Origin: Balanoglossus misakiensis
Taxonomy: Eukaryota; Hemichordata
Direction of reading: 5' to 3'
Assembly (NCBI GenBank): GCA_040954595.2
Contig: CM082578.2
Span: 10,230,001 to 10,294,000, forward strand
DNA: 64,000 nucleotides
Within the stretch, counting starts at the first letter, position 1; every line of letters starts with the position of its first letter. The translations under genes and the position numbers were made by a program. A model generated the notes under the pieces. The model had not been told where the DNA came from. It worked only from the letters and a program-made list of their open reading frames with translations, and made no database searches. This document shows positions 63,899 to 64,000 of the stretch, piece after piece.

Positions 63899-64000
63899 AT
63901 GGCGGCGAACGTGGAGTACGGCGGCAAGCCTTCCAAGAACGGATGTTTCGTCAGCACAACCGCCTGGGTGATACTCATTCTCCTCGCCTGCGCTCTCCTC
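63899..64000 (+). CDS. AP5: M1 aminopeptidase N-terminus (3' partial, cut by window edge)
   Basis: ATG at 63899 opens a frame to the window end, 34 codons: MAANVEYGGKPSKNGCFVS then a hydrophobic run WVILILLACALL. The PSKNGCFVS-plus-membrane-helix layout matches AP1 (SPKGCFVS) and AP2 (KSGCYVS). The position next to AP4 fits a fifth array member starting here. The catalytic part lies outside the window, so the family call rests on this short similarity and context. Confidence 0.7.
   Translation, partial: MAANVEYGGKPSKNGCFVSTTAWVILILLACALL

Overview
The window is animal nuclear DNA. Genes are split into short exons with GT-AG introns, the tRNA genes are eukaryotic, simple-sequence repeats are common, and the proteins are typical of metazoans. 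The linkage PPM1M-like / WDR82 / GLYCTK matches the human 3p21 neighbourhood as I remember it. That linkage, high intron density, compact introns and frequent TACATGTA-type words suggest an invertebrate with a slowly rearranged genome, perhaps an amphioxus or another invertebrate deuterostome. The species guess is low confidence.

Left third (1-19 kb): the last seven coding exons of a PP2C-type phosphatase of the PPM1H/J/M group (+, 4018-6892). A complete nine-exon... in fact eight-coding-exon WDR82 gene follows (-, 11372-13934; 314 aa, against 313 in human). It lies tail to tail with the phosphatase and head to head with a four-exon glycerate 2-kinase GLYCTK (+, 14875-17048; 511 aa). A probable two-exon, 112-aa single-pass membrane protein (-, 17976-18806) comes next.

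Right two thirds (19.9-64 kb): an array of five M1 zinc aminopeptidases of the aminopeptidase-N type, here called AP1-AP5. AP1 (+, 952 aa) is followed by AP2, AP3 and AP4 (all -, 978, 991 and 960 aa). AP5 (+) starts 102 bases before the window ends. I spliced AP1-AP4 by hand; each closes to an exact multiple of three with every intron phase matching. All four are type II membrane ectoenzymes with GAMEN, HExxH-18-E and the catalytic tyrosine intact, so all look active. They would trim N-terminal residues from peptides outside the cell or in the lumen.

Between the converging 3' ends of AP1 and AP2 (26.1-29.9 kb) lies a nest of eight valine tRNA units, five of them intact. They carry CAC or AAC anticodons on otherwise identical bodies and sit in duplicated spacer DNA with decayed copies. 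A 584-bp solo LTR with a 4-bp target-site duplication sits in an AP3 intron. I found no CRISPR, operon or prokaryote-type system. The most notable items are the aminopeptidase array (intron gain/loss, a near-identical exon-1 patch shared by AP2 and AP3) and the tRNA-Val nest.
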